NCBI GenBank assembly: GCA_007116075.1
Contig: SKJE01000071.1
Location: forward strand, 1-37,220
DNA length: 37,220 nucleotides
Direction: 5' to 3'
Origin: Spirochaetia bacterium
Lineage (GTDB): Bacteria; Spirochaetota; Spirochaetia; PWKH01
A program made the position numbers and the translations under genes. The notes below the pieces were generated by a model, which searched no databases, was not told the DNA's origin, and saw only the letters and a list, made by a program, of their open reading frames with translations. Positions 23,572-30,980 of this stretch are shown piece by piece; position 1 is the stretch's first letter; each line of letters begins with the position of its first letter.

Positions 23572-23600
23572 TTCACATCTGCCCGGTTTGGCTGTAGTAT
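23572..23600 (+). promoter_or_regulatory. Candidate promoter of the GyrI-like/NimA-like operon
   Basis: TTCACA (5/6) and TAGTAT (4/6) are separated by exactly 17 nt. The predicted start near 23607 is followed by GGGAG and the ATG at 23624. Confidence 0.5.
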
Positions 23601-23623
23601 GTACATAGAGCGGGAGTGTGCTC

Positions 23624-24199
23624 ATGATAAAAAAAGTTGATCTCAGAAAGACCTATAAAGAACTGTTTCATGCGCAGCAGCATGAATTTACCCTTATTAC
23701 AGTACCTCACCTGCAGTACATTACCATTGATACTGTCCTTGAGGATATGAGCAGCGCTCTTATGCTGCTGAAAGCCATGAACAGTGCGCTTATGGAGCTC
23801 TCTGCTGAAATGCTCCGTATTGAGTATATACCTTCCTACCTGGAGGGCTGCTGCGGGGATGACCTGGATATGTGGACCATGATGATTCTCCAACCTTCCT
23901 GGATTGACCGAAGCCTCTATAACCGTGCCCAGCAGCAGTTGGAAGCCAATGATATAAACCCTGAGGAACTGAAGTTTCAGGTCTTCCATGAAGGCACTTC
24001 AGTCCAGACCCTCCATACCGGAAGCTGGGACGAGATACCTGCTATCAGAAATTTTATTGAGGATGAATGGATCATCCGGCAGGGGTATCTTCCAGGTGCA
24101 TCCCACCATGAAATTTACCTCATAGAGGATCTGCCTCTTCATCCCGCTGAAGCTGAAAAATATATAATTCGACGGGGTGTGGCCAAGGAGAAACAGTGA
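23624..24199 (+). CDS. GyrI-like small-molecule-binding domain protein
   Basis: A 191-aa protein resembling the stand-alone GyrI-like (SHS2/SOUL-type ligand-binding) proteins. Recognisable parts are the start MIKKVDLRKTYKELFHA, ITVPHLQYITID, DMWTMMILQPSWID, KFQVFHEGTSVQTLHTGSW and the tail HHEIYLIEDLPLHPAEAEKYIIRRGV. Members bind small, often drug-like molecules, and some hydrolyse them; the role here is unknown. ATG 23624 has GGGAG 7 nt upstream; GTG 23618 in the ORF track is less likely. It overlaps the NimA-like gene by 4 nt, so the pair may serve a common detoxification or sensing task. Confidence 0.75.
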   Translation: MIKKVDLRKTYKELFHAQQHEFTLITVPHLQYITIDTVLEDMSSALMLLKAMNSALMELSAEMLRIEYIPSYLEGCCGDDLDMWTMMILQPSWIDRSLYNRAQQQLEANDINPEELKFQVFHEGTSVQTLHTGSWDEIPAIRNFIEDEWIIRQGYLPGASHHEIYLIEDLPLHPAEAEKYIIRRGVAKEKQ

Positions 24200-24648
24200 G
24201 ACGAGAGGATAAACAGATGAAGGATGACCGGGAGCTTGAACTGGTGCTCAATCAAGCTCTATTCATCCATATTGCTCTTGCGGACCAGGGCATTCCCTAT
24301 GTGGTGCCCCTCTGTTTTGGATACCGCAACCGCTGCATCTATCTCCATGGTGCCCCCGGAGGGAAAAAGCACCAGATTATGGATCGCCACAATGTGGTCA
24401 GTTTCAACTGTGTAGCAGATGCTGCTGTAGTACCCGGTGAACATGCATGCTCCTGGACCATGAACTTCCGGAGCGTCTCCGGAATAGGACGGGCCAGGTT
24501 CATCACCTGTCCTGAAGAGAAACACGAAGCCCTCACCTGTATTATGGAACACTACGGCCATGTAGGAGAGGTTCATTTCCCCGATATAGACAGAATTGAA
24601 GTCATCTGCATCCATGTGGATACGATGACCGGCAAACAGCGGCTATGA
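24196..24648 (+). CDS. Pyridoxamine 5'-phosphate oxidase-fold protein, NimA-like
   Basis: A 150-aa flavin-binding split-barrel protein of the type annotated as nitroimidazole-resistance (NimA-like). Typical features are the start MRREDKQMKDDRELELVLNQA, IPYVVPLCFGYRNRCIYLHG, GGKKHQIMDRHNVVSFN and a mid-protein WTMNFRSVSGIGRARFI. Many such proteins are general flavin- or heme-binding reductases rather than resistance factors. The GTG start at 24196 overlaps the upstream stop by 4 nt and gives the MRR start seen in the family. It ends with a 6-nt convergent overlap with the next gene. Confidence 0.8.
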   Translation: MRREDKQMKDDRELELVLNQALFIHIALADQGIPYVVPLCFGYRNRCIYLHGAPGGKKHQIMDRHNVVSFNCVADAAVVPGEHACSWTMNFRSVSGIGRARFITCPEEKHEALTCIMEHYGHVGEVHFPDIDRIEVICIHVDTMTGKQRL

Positions 24649-26187
24649 TCCGAGGGGTGTGAGAAGCCGCCGGCCCGTGACAAGGTTAGCCGCCAGTCGA
24701 CCGCTCAGTGCCGCAGAGATAACACCTCCCGGCCACAACGCATAGTGCCCGCTGGCATAGAGGTTCTCCACCGGAGTGTGAAGCATATTGAGCTTCCTGT
24801 TGCGGTATACGGGGGAAACTTTGTCATGGTAGCACCATCCTCCTGAAGCACCATGGGAATTCCGGGAAAATCGTATGAGCGATAGGGGTGTGCCGCAGTC
24901 GAAGAAATCTATTCTACGATCCAGGTCCGGAAGAATCGCCTTAGCGGTCTCCACCAATTCCCTGCCTGCCTGTTCCTTCAGCTGTCTGTAGGCATCACTG
25001 CGCTGCAGTGATTCGCTGCCGTTTTTCCAGAACTGCTGCCAGTCATAGGAGGAATAGGTCTGCAGTACCATACTGGATTTGCCGGGAGGGGCGGAGAGTG
25101 TGCTGTGCTGCTCTCCGAAAAAGTTGATCACCATCCACATGGAGCGATGTATATCCTCTGGGGAATTCCTGTCAGGAAAGACCGCCTCGAAGTTGGGAAA
25201 GTAGAACACATGGTGCCCTCCCGAGAGCTGCGCCTCAAGGTCCCGGGGTTCATAATTCACCCCCAGATACACGCTCAGCAGTGCTTCGGTAAGCCTGGCC
25301 TCACGGACGGTTTTGACAAGCCGGGGAGAGAAATGGTGCTCAGGGACTATATTTCCAATTAACCGTTTGTAGTCACCTGCATAGACCACATGGCGAGCGG
25401 AAATCTCCTCTCCTGTATCTATTCGTACACCAGTGGCTTGCCCTGAACTGATAAGCACCTTCTCAACTGAGGTGTTGAATCTCACCTCTCCTCCCCGGTC
25501 GGTAAAGGCTGCAGTGAGCCTGTCGAGAAAGGGCTGCATACCCCCGACAGGATACCAGTAATCCTTTGACCAAATATGCCAGAATCCGCTGAAGAAGAGA
25601 TACGGCATTTTATAGTAACCAATATGGGTAAACCAGCTGCGCAGGGCGGGGTCCTTGATCACCGAACAGGCCTTCTCACGGTACTCAAAGGTGAGCCAAC
25701 GCTTGAGTTTCGGCAGCCATTTAGCATTGGCAAGCAGTTTTCCCAGGGAGAAGTCATGAATCAGGGGAAATGAGTTTGGTGTGTAATTGTATGAGAGAAA
25801 CCGGGAGACCTCCTTTATCTCCTTGAACATCGTGCGGATCCCAGGCTCCTCATGTGGAAAAGAACCGATCAGGCTCTCCTCAACTTCTTCGATAGAGTCT
25901 ACGAAGAAATCAAAATCCCTGGAGATCATTCGGTATCGGACCTTCAGCCACTCCTGCTGGTCATACACACCAAGTTCCTCCAGCAGCGGGAATACCAGCC
26001 CGAGGCTTTCAAAGGACTGGTCTCCCCCGTCAAAGTAGTACCCCCGGCGGCGAAAGCCGGACATATTTCCCCCTGCATGATGGTTTTGTTCCACCAGCAG
26101 CACCTTTTGTCCGTATTTGGCGAGGAAATTCGCACAGATAAGACCGGAGATACCCGCCCCCACTACAATTGAATCATAAGAACTCAT
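24643..26187 (-). CDS. CrtI/CrtISO-like FAD-dependent oxidoreductase
   Basis: A 514-aa flavoprotein of the phytoene desaturase / carotenoid isomerase / retinol saturase group. The N-terminal FAD fold is IVVGAGISGLICANFLAKYG, then LLVEQNHHAGGNMSGF and YYFDGGDQSFESLG. The C-terminal part is NLYASGHYALWPGGVISAALSGRLAANLV. It lacks the GGSVHPGGG form seen in the first desaturase, so it likely does a different step or acts outside carotenoid synthesis. The ORF track starts at 26220, but the ATG at 26187 has AAGGAG 6 nt upstream, which sets the start. It is divergent from the EIIA-DAC gene. Confidence 0.82.
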   Translation of the reverse strand: MSSYDSIVVGAGISGLICANFLAKYGQKVLLVEQNHHAGGNMSGFRRRGYYFDGGDQSFESLGLVFPLLEELGVYDQQEWLKVRYRMISRDFDFFVDSIEEVEESLIGSFPHEEPGIRTMFKEIKEVSRFLSYNYTPNSFPLIHDFSLGKLLANAKWLPKLKRWLTFEYREKACSVIKDPALRSWFTHIGYYKMPYLFFSGFWHIWSKDYWYPVGGMQPFLDRLTAAFTDRGGEVRFNTSVEKVLISSGQATGVRIDTGEEISARHVVYAGDYKRLIGNIVPEHHFSPRLVKTVREARLTEALLSVYLGVNYEPRDLEAQLSGGHHVFYFPNFEAVFPDRNSPEDIHRSMWMVINFFGEQHSTLSAPPGKSSMVLQTYSSYDWQQFWKNGSESLQRSDAYRQLKEQAGRELVETAKAILPDLDRRIDFFDCGTPLSLIRFSRNSHGASGGWCYHDKVSPVYRNRKLNMLHTPVENLYASGHYALWPGGVISAALSGRLAANLVTGRRLLTPLGS

Positions 26188-26281
26188 ATCCACTCCTTCA
26201 GGATCACAGCATACCCTCAATATGAGCAGGTGCGCAAGAAAAAAAGAGCTGACGGGATGCTGTTATCGCTATGATAAATTG

Positions 26282-26290
26282 TGGTACAAT
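26282..26290 (+). promoter_or_regulatory. Extended -10 promoter element of the EIIA-DAC gene
   Basis: TGGTACAAT is a near-perfect extended -10 (TGn plus TACAAT, 5/6). The start is expected near 26297, 16 nt before the ATG, with GGGGG as ribosome-binding site. The -35 region is weak, which fits an extended -10 promoter. Confidence 0.6.
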
Positions 26291-26312
26291 AGGGATACTA
26301 TGAGGGGGTGTT

Positions 26313-27638
26313 ATGGCATTTTCTGATTATCTGCATGAACAGCACATTCTGTTTTTCCAGGACGTATCAAAGAACGAGGCAATTCACCAGCTTGCCCAGA
26401 CGGTCAGTGAGCGGGTCCCGAATAGTGATACGGATACCATAATAAAGGCTGTTTGGGACCGTGAATCCCAGCTTTCCACCCGGATAGCTCCAGGGATAGC
26501 CATTCCCCACGCCACCTTTCCCCATCTCAACACTACCTACATATCAGTCGGGGTCAGTCATAAGGGAATCCTTTACGATGCAAAGGAGGACGGGATAGTT
26601 CACCTGATCATTATGCTTGTGGGAGATGAGGCGAACCACCTCAAGGCACTCAGTGAAATGGCTATCCGGCTCCAGATTCCCGGCATCTATGAGCGAATCA
26701 TTGAATCAGAAAGCTCCCGTGAAATCTACAGCCTGCTTACCAGTCCCTCCCCTGACCTCCTAACCTCAATGGAATCGATTCATACCTCCCGCAAGATCTG
26801 CCGCCAGGCGGTGGAGCTTGCCCGGTCTCTCGAAGCTACCACAGTCATCATCCATGGGAATGACACTCTCATTTCCGGTGTGCGCTGCAGCCACCAGGAT
26901 ATCAGAATGCTCTATGTCGCTTCTGACACAAATGAACCCGTAGAAGAGAGCGTCAAGAATCCGAAGGAAAATACCCAGGTTATCACCATGCCCTTCAGGG
27001 GACTGAACCGCTCAAGCCAGGTGGAGATAAGTCTGCTTCTTGCCCTGTCAAAGGGGCTGCTTAAGCGTGAAGAGCGGGTGGTGAGCGTATTCGGACTCAA
27101 CTCACTGAAACGCCTTGACACTATCGTGTATACAGATGTACAGAGGGAGTTCAAGCGTTTTTTCTCCACCTCCATCGATAATGCGTCCAATGACATCCAG
27201 CAGCAGGTGTTCATTCGGGTGATGCAGCTTGCCTCCGAGATTGCCCATGAGGGACGGGAGGGAAAAGCGGTGGGAACCCTGTTTGTGATCGGGGAATACG
27301 AAGAAGTATCCCAACACTGCCAGCAGATGATTGCAAATCCCTTCAAGGGCTACGAAGATCATGAACGTAATATTCTTGACCCAGGGCTCTCTGAGACTAT
27401 CAAGGAGTTTGCCCAGATAGATGGTGCGATTATCATAAAGGGAAACGGGGTCATCGCCTCGGCAGGCACCTATCTTCGGGTTAAGCATCCGATTAAAAAT
27501 TTTCCCTCAGGACTTGGAGCCCGCCATGCAGCTGCTGCAGGTATAACCGCAGCAACCGAAGCGGTGGCTATTGCGATATCTGAATCAACCCGGAAACTGA
27601 GTCTCTTCAGTTCCGGGGAACGTATCATGGAAGTCTAG
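26313..27638 (+). CDS. PTS EIIA (type 2) fused to a DacZ-like diadenylate cyclase
   Basis: A 441-aa fusion. Residues 1-150 form a fructose/nitrogen-type PTS EIIA domain with phosphoacceptor H66 in GIAIPHA and LIIMLVGDEANHLKALSEMA. Residues about 155-290 (ICRQAVELARSLEATTVIIHG, FSTS) resemble the N-terminal alpha/beta domain of archaeal-type DacZ. Residues about 295-430 are a DAC (DisA_N) domain: IAHEGREGKAVGTLFVIGE, the DGA motif at 370-372, and GLGARHAAAAGITAATEAVAIAISES with R404-H405. The second motif is RHAAA rather than the RHR of DisA/CdaA, as in the DacZ group. Expected activity is synthesis of c-di-AMP from two ATP, possibly controlled by phosphorylation of the EIIA domain. No transmembrane segment is present. 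The nucleotidase gene follows after 18 nt. Confidence 0.85.
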   Translation: MAFSDYLHEQHILFFQDVSKNEAIHQLAQTVSERVPNSDTDTIIKAVWDRESQLSTRIAPGIAIPHATFPHLNTTYISVGVSHKGILYDAKEDGIVHLIIMLVGDEANHLKALSEMAIRLQIPGIYERIIESESSREIYSLLTSPSPDLLTSMESIHTSRKICRQAVELARSLEATTVIIHGNDTLISGVRCSHQDIRMLYVASDTNEPVEESVKNPKENTQVITMPFRGLNRSSQVEISLLLALSKGLLKREERVVSVFGLNSLKRLDTIVYTDVQREFKRFFSTSIDNASNDIQQQVFIRVMQLASEIAHEGREGKAVGTLFVIGEYEEVSQHCQQMIANPFKGYEDHERNILDPGLSETIKEFAQIDGAIIIKGNGVIASAGTYLRVKHPIKNFPSGLGARHAAAAGITAATEAVAIAISESTRKLSLFSSGERIMEV

Positions 27639-27656
27639 CAACTGAGGAGTAATTAC

Positions 27657-29048
27657 ATGCCGGTATTTGTGAACCGCACCCTGAATATGAAGAAGATCAA
27701 GCTGATCGGTTTTGACATGGACTATACCCTGGTCCCTTACCACACCGATGCATTTGAGGGACTCACCTATAAGATGGCCCTCACCAAACTTGTTGATGTA
27801 CTGGGCTATCCGAAGGAGATACACAGGCAGCAATTCGACCTCCAACGGGCTGTAGTGGGATTGGTGATAGATCGACGGACCGGGTATATACTGCAGCTGA
27901 GCCGCTATAACAAGGTAAAAACCTCCTACTACGGCCTGGATCAGGTTCACTACCGGGAACAGGATCGAATCTATGGAAACATGACCATAGACCTGAAATC
28001 GACAGACTACATCAGTCTTGACACCTACTTCGCTATATCCCATGGGGTGCTCTTCAGCCAGCTTGTGCAGCTGAAAAAGGAGGGGCTGGATCTGCCGGAC
28101 TACAGTACTCTCGAACAGGACATCCGTGACATGATCGACCTTATCCACCGGGATGGATCCCTCAAACGGGAGATTAAGCAGGATTTTTCCCGGTTCGTTA
28201 TCCAGGACGAAAAAACTGCCCAGGTGCTGGAACGGTACCGGGCGTACCGCAAGCAGCTCATGGTCATCACCAATTCTGACTACTCCTATACCAAGGCGCT
28301 TCTCGATTATGCCATCAATCCGTTTCTCCGTCATCATACCAGCTGGGAGGAGCTCTTCGATATCGTCATTACCCTGGCGGACAAGCCGCTGTTCTTTGAA
28401 CGGACCTCCCGATTTCTCTCCATTGATCCTGCAACAGGGCTCATGAGCAACCATGAAGCACCGGTCACCTCGGGCATTTTTCAGGGGGGATGCTCCCGAA
28501 TCCTGGAGCGGGATCTGAAACTCAAGGGCAATGAGATTCTTTACCTGGGAGATCACATATACGGGGATGTTGTCTCCATCAAGCGACGGTGCAACTGGAG
28601 AACCGCCCTGGTACTGGGAGAGCTGGAACGTGAGCGGGAGAGTCTGAGATTTTCACAACCGATCCAGCGGCAGATTGACCGGCTCATGGACCAGAAGGAC
28701 CACCTGGAACAGCGCATCAACACTATCGATATTCTCTCCTATGAAGGAACAAAGAGGGATCACCAGGAGCTCGATGAACTGTACCAGGACATCGACCGGC
28801 TCAATGAACAGATCTCCTCGCTGATCGCCTCCTATACATCCTATTTCAATCCCTACTGGGGACAGGTGCTCCGTGCCGGATTTGAGGAGAGCCTCTATGC
28901 AGAGCAGGTTGAGAAATATGCATGCATATATATGACCCGGGTATCAGATCTTTATGAATATTCTCCGAAAACCTATTTCCGGCCGAAACGGCGGATTCTC
29001 CCCCACGAACGGGACATCCTGCTGAGCACTCTCCCTGACCATGAATAA
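27657..29048 (+). CDS. HAD-superfamily 5'-nucleotidase (cytosolic IMP/GMP-type, PF05761)
   Basis: A 463-aa cytosolic purine 5'-nucleotidase-like HAD enzyme that removes phosphate from nucleoside monophosphates. Motif I is GFDMDYTLVPYH with nucleophile D20 and acid/base D22. Motif II is LMVITNSDYSYTKALLDYAI. Motif IV is EILYLGDHIYGDVVSIKRRCNWRTALV. A helical, charged insertion (FSQPIQRQIDRLMDQKDHLEQR onward) is typical of the cN-II family. GAGGAG lies 8 nt before the ATG. It probably shares an mRNA with the EIIA-diadenylate cyclase, which may mean it handles AMP or related products of nucleotide signalling; that is inference. Confidence 0.87.
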   Translation: MPVFVNRTLNMKKIKLIGFDMDYTLVPYHTDAFEGLTYKMALTKLVDVLGYPKEIHRQQFDLQRAVVGLVIDRRTGYILQLSRYNKVKTSYYGLDQVHYREQDRIYGNMTIDLKSTDYISLDTYFAISHGVLFSQLVQLKKEGLDLPDYSTLEQDIRDMIDLIHRDGSLKREIKQDFSRFVIQDEKTAQVLERYRAYRKQLMVITNSDYSYTKALLDYAINPFLRHHTSWEELFDIVITLADKPLFFERTSRFLSIDPATGLMSNHEAPVTSGIFQGGCSRILERDLKLKGNEILYLGDHIYGDVVSIKRRCNWRTALVLGELERERESLRFSQPIQRQIDRLMDQKDHLEQRINTIDILSYEGTKRDHQELDELYQDIDRLNEQISSLIASYTSYFNPYWGQVLRAGFEESLYAEQVEKYACIYMTRVSDLYEYSPKTYFRPKRRILPHERDILLSTLPDHE

Positions 29049-29104
29049 GTATGCATCTTTTTACATACAATATGCATAAAATGGTTTCGGACCTGAATAA
29101 AATG

Positions 29105-29113
29105 TGATATATT
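29105..29113 (+). promoter_or_regulatory. Candidate extended -10 promoter of the NSS symporter gene
   Basis: TGATATATT is an extended -10 (TGn plus TATATT, 5/6), with a weak TTCGGA -35 at a 16-nt spacer. The start is expected near 29120. The rest of the 107-nt gap is AT-rich without another clear signal. Confidence 0.4.
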
Positions 29114-29154
29114 TTGTACAACATATGTCTTAAACCTATTAGAGGAGGATTAGC

Positions 29155-30495
29155 ATGAAAGCACCACGTGAGCTGTGGACTTCAAGAGTGGCATTTATCC
29201 TTGCCGCTGCTGGTTCTGCCGTCGGACTCGGTAACATTTGGCGTTTCTCCTATGTTGTCGGAACGAATGGTGGAGCTGCATTTATCATTGTGTATCTTAT
29301 TATTATTGCTGTTATCGGTTATCCGATGATGGTTACGGAAATCGCATTGGGGAGAAAAACCCATAAGAATGCGATCGGGGCATTTAAGGCTCTGGCTCCC
29401 AACACCCCCTGGTGGCTGGTCGGAGCGCTGGGTGTCCTTGCTGGGTTCGTCATTCTCTCCTTCTATTCGGTCGTAGCCGGCTGGTCTGTATCCTATATCT
29501 TCAAGACCATCGGAGGAAGCCTTGGTGCTGATGCTGACTTTGCGGGAGTGTTCGTCGGACATATTACCAGTGCCTGGGCACCAGTAATCTGGCATGCAGT
29601 TTTCATGGCCATCACATTGGGCATTATTGCAGCAGGAGTCGTAGGCGGAATCGGACGGGCTGTTCGTATTCTTATGCCCGCCCTGTTTGTACTGCTGATC
29701 ATTCTGGTTCTGCGTTCACTTACCCTGCCAGGAGCCGGAGCTGGTGTTGCATTTATCCTGCAGCCAGACTTCAGTGAACTAACCGCCCAGTCAATCCTTG
29801 GTGCCGTAGGACAGGCGTTCTTTACCCTCTCTCTCGGTATGGGATGTATGATTACCTACGGAAGTTACCTGAATGACAAGGACGACGTACCAGACAACGG
29901 CGCATGGGTTGTCGCTCTTGATACTGGTGTAGCCCTGCTTGCAGGTTTTGCCATCTTCCCTGCTGTGTTCGCCCTCGGGTTTGACCCCGCAGCTGGTGCT
30001 GGTCTGGCATTTATTACCCTGCCCGCAGTATTTGCATCCATGCCCGGAGGAGTACTGTTTGGCGTGCTGTTCTTTGTTCTGCTGAGTATTGCAGCTCTTA
30101 CCTCAGCGATTTCGCTGCTGGAAGTAGTAGTTGCATGGCTGGTAGATGAATATGACTGGAGCAGAAAGAAAGCTTCACTGATTATCGGTGTGCTGATTTT
30201 CCTCGTTGGTGTCCCCGCAAGTCTTAGTAACGGAGCAATCTCTTTCAATATCGCAGGAATGCCCTTCTTTGACTTTCTCGACTTCCTGCAGGAAAGTATT
30301 CTGCTGCCCCTGGGTGGTCTGCTGACTGCTGTATTTGCAGGACATGTCTGGACTGCTAAAAAGACCAGAGAATACGCAAATACTGAACGCGGCAAGATCG
30401 TTCTCGGCGGATGGTATGATGTACTGATCAAGTACATTGTTCCCATTGCTATCGCGGTCGTTATGATCTTCGGTCTCATCGACAAGTTCAGTTAA
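29155..30495 (+). CDS. Sodium:neurotransmitter symporter family transporter (NSS/SNF)
   Basis: A 446-aa inner-membrane Na+-coupled transporter with 11-12 hydrophobic helices. The family hallmark is in TM1: FILAAAGSAVGLGNIWRFSYVVGTNGGAAF, followed by MMVTEIALGRKTHKNAIGAF. Bacterial members mostly import amino acids (tryptophan, tyrosine, leucine and other hydrophobic types); the substrate here is not predictable by eye. GAGGAGG lies 6 nt before the ATG. The gene has its own candidate promoter and is followed by a hairpin, so it is probably monocistronic. Confidence 0.92.
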   Translation: MKAPRELWTSRVAFILAAAGSAVGLGNIWRFSYVVGTNGGAAFIIVYLIIIAVIGYPMMVTEIALGRKTHKNAIGAFKALAPNTPWWLVGALGVLAGFVILSFYSVVAGWSVSYIFKTIGGSLGADADFAGVFVGHITSAWAPVIWHAVFMAITLGIIAAGVVGGIGRAVRILMPALFVLLIILVLRSLTLPGAGAGVAFILQPDFSELTAQSILGAVGQAFFTLSLGMGCMITYGSYLNDKDDVPDNGAWVVALDTGVALLAGFAIFPAVFALGFDPAAGAGLAFITLPAVFASMPGGVLFGVLFFVLLSIAALTSAISLLEVVVAWLVDEYDWSRKKASLIIGVLIFLVGVPASLSNGAISFNIAGMPFFDFLDFLQESILLPLGGLLTAVFAGHVWTAKKTREYANTERGKIVLGGWYDVLIKYIVPIAIAVVMIFGLIDKFS

Positions 30496-30511
30496 GCACC
30501 ATGATGTGATA

Positions 30512-30538
30512 TGAGGGTCCCTCCAACGGGGACCCTCA
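30512..30538 (+). terminator. Hairpin after the NSS gene (possible terminator without U-tract)
   Basis: TGAGGGTCCC (30512-30521) pairs perfectly with GGGACCCTCA (30529-30538) around a 7-nt loop, 17 nt after the stop codon. The following AATACTTTCC is not a good U-tract, so it may be a rho-dependent or mRNA-stabilising 3' structure. The stretch from here to 30672 holds nothing else I can name. Confidence 0.55.
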
Positions 30539-30672
30539 ATACTTTCCTACCTCGCCAAAGCTGAGCACCTTCAGCAGGAAATTATGCAACCAATAGATGA
30601 TCAAAGCGGTTAACTATATATACGGTAATGTATTATCAGTTATTTTTTATATATCAAGATAGGCTTTTTTAT

Positions 30673-30701
30673 TTGACATTGCACTCAGAGTCAAGTAGAC
30701 T
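30673..30701 (+). promoter_or_regulatory. Promoter of the 57-aa protein gene
   Basis: A perfect TTGACA (30673-30678) and TAGACT (30696-30701, 4/6) are separated by 17 nt. The start is expected near 30708. The short palindrome AAGTAGACTT (30693-30702, outer 4 bp pairing) overlaps the -10 and could be an operator. Confidence 0.6.
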
Positions 30702-30736
30702 TAATTATCTTATATACTCATCAAAGGGGTAAAATA

Positions 30737-30910
30737 ATGCAGGAATTATCATTCTATGACGTAAAATCCAAGTCCAAATTTAATGCTTCCCAGTATGATA
30801 TTCGGGAAAAGAACGGGAGATTCTTTGCCGTAACCAAGTCTCTCACCGGGACCCATGAATGCTGGAGAGTTATCAGCAAGGCTCAGGCTGCGGAACTGAA
30901 AGACCAGTAA
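30737..30910 (+). CDS. Small hypothetical protein, 57 aa (absent from the ORF track)
   Basis: The reading frame from ATG 30737 gives a 57-aa soluble, basic protein beginning MQELSFYDVKSKSKFNASQY and ending KAQAAELKDQ. The centre has FFAVTKSLTGTHECWRVISK, alternating strand-like segments with an aromatic W. AAGGGG is 6-10 nt before the start. It is flanked by its own promoter (TTGACA-17-TAGACT) and a strong terminator, so it is an independent small gene. I do not recognise a named family. The residue pattern suggests a small beta-rich fold, perhaps nucleic-acid- or protein-binding; that is only an impression. Confidence 0.8.
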   Translation: MQELSFYDVKSKSKFNASQYDIREKNGRFFAVTKSLTGTHECWRVISKAQAAELKDQ

Positions 30911-30927
30911 GACTGGTGTAAGGTATG

Positions 30928-30962
30928 CGCCTCCCTCTCTGGAAAAGAGAAGGAGGCGTTTT
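30928..30962 (+). terminator. Rho-independent terminator after the 57-aa protein gene
   Basis: CGCCTCC pairs with GGAGGCG, then a C/A mismatch, then TCTCT with AGAGA around a GGAAA loop, followed by TTTTC. It lies 18 nt after the stop codon and between convergent genes. The minus-strand side lacks a T-run, so it mainly serves the small gene. Confidence 0.85.
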
Positions 30963-30980
30963 CTCTCTTAGCTGTACTTT

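Noticed and set aside
24196-24648. Reading the NimA-like gene as a resistance determinant
   Set aside because: The PNPOx-like fold is widespread and mostly unrelated to drug resistance, so only the fold-level call is kept.
27585-28556. 323-aa - strand ORF
   Set aside because: It is antisense to the 5'-nucleotidase and the end of the EIIA-DAC gene, both of which have clear catalytic motifs.
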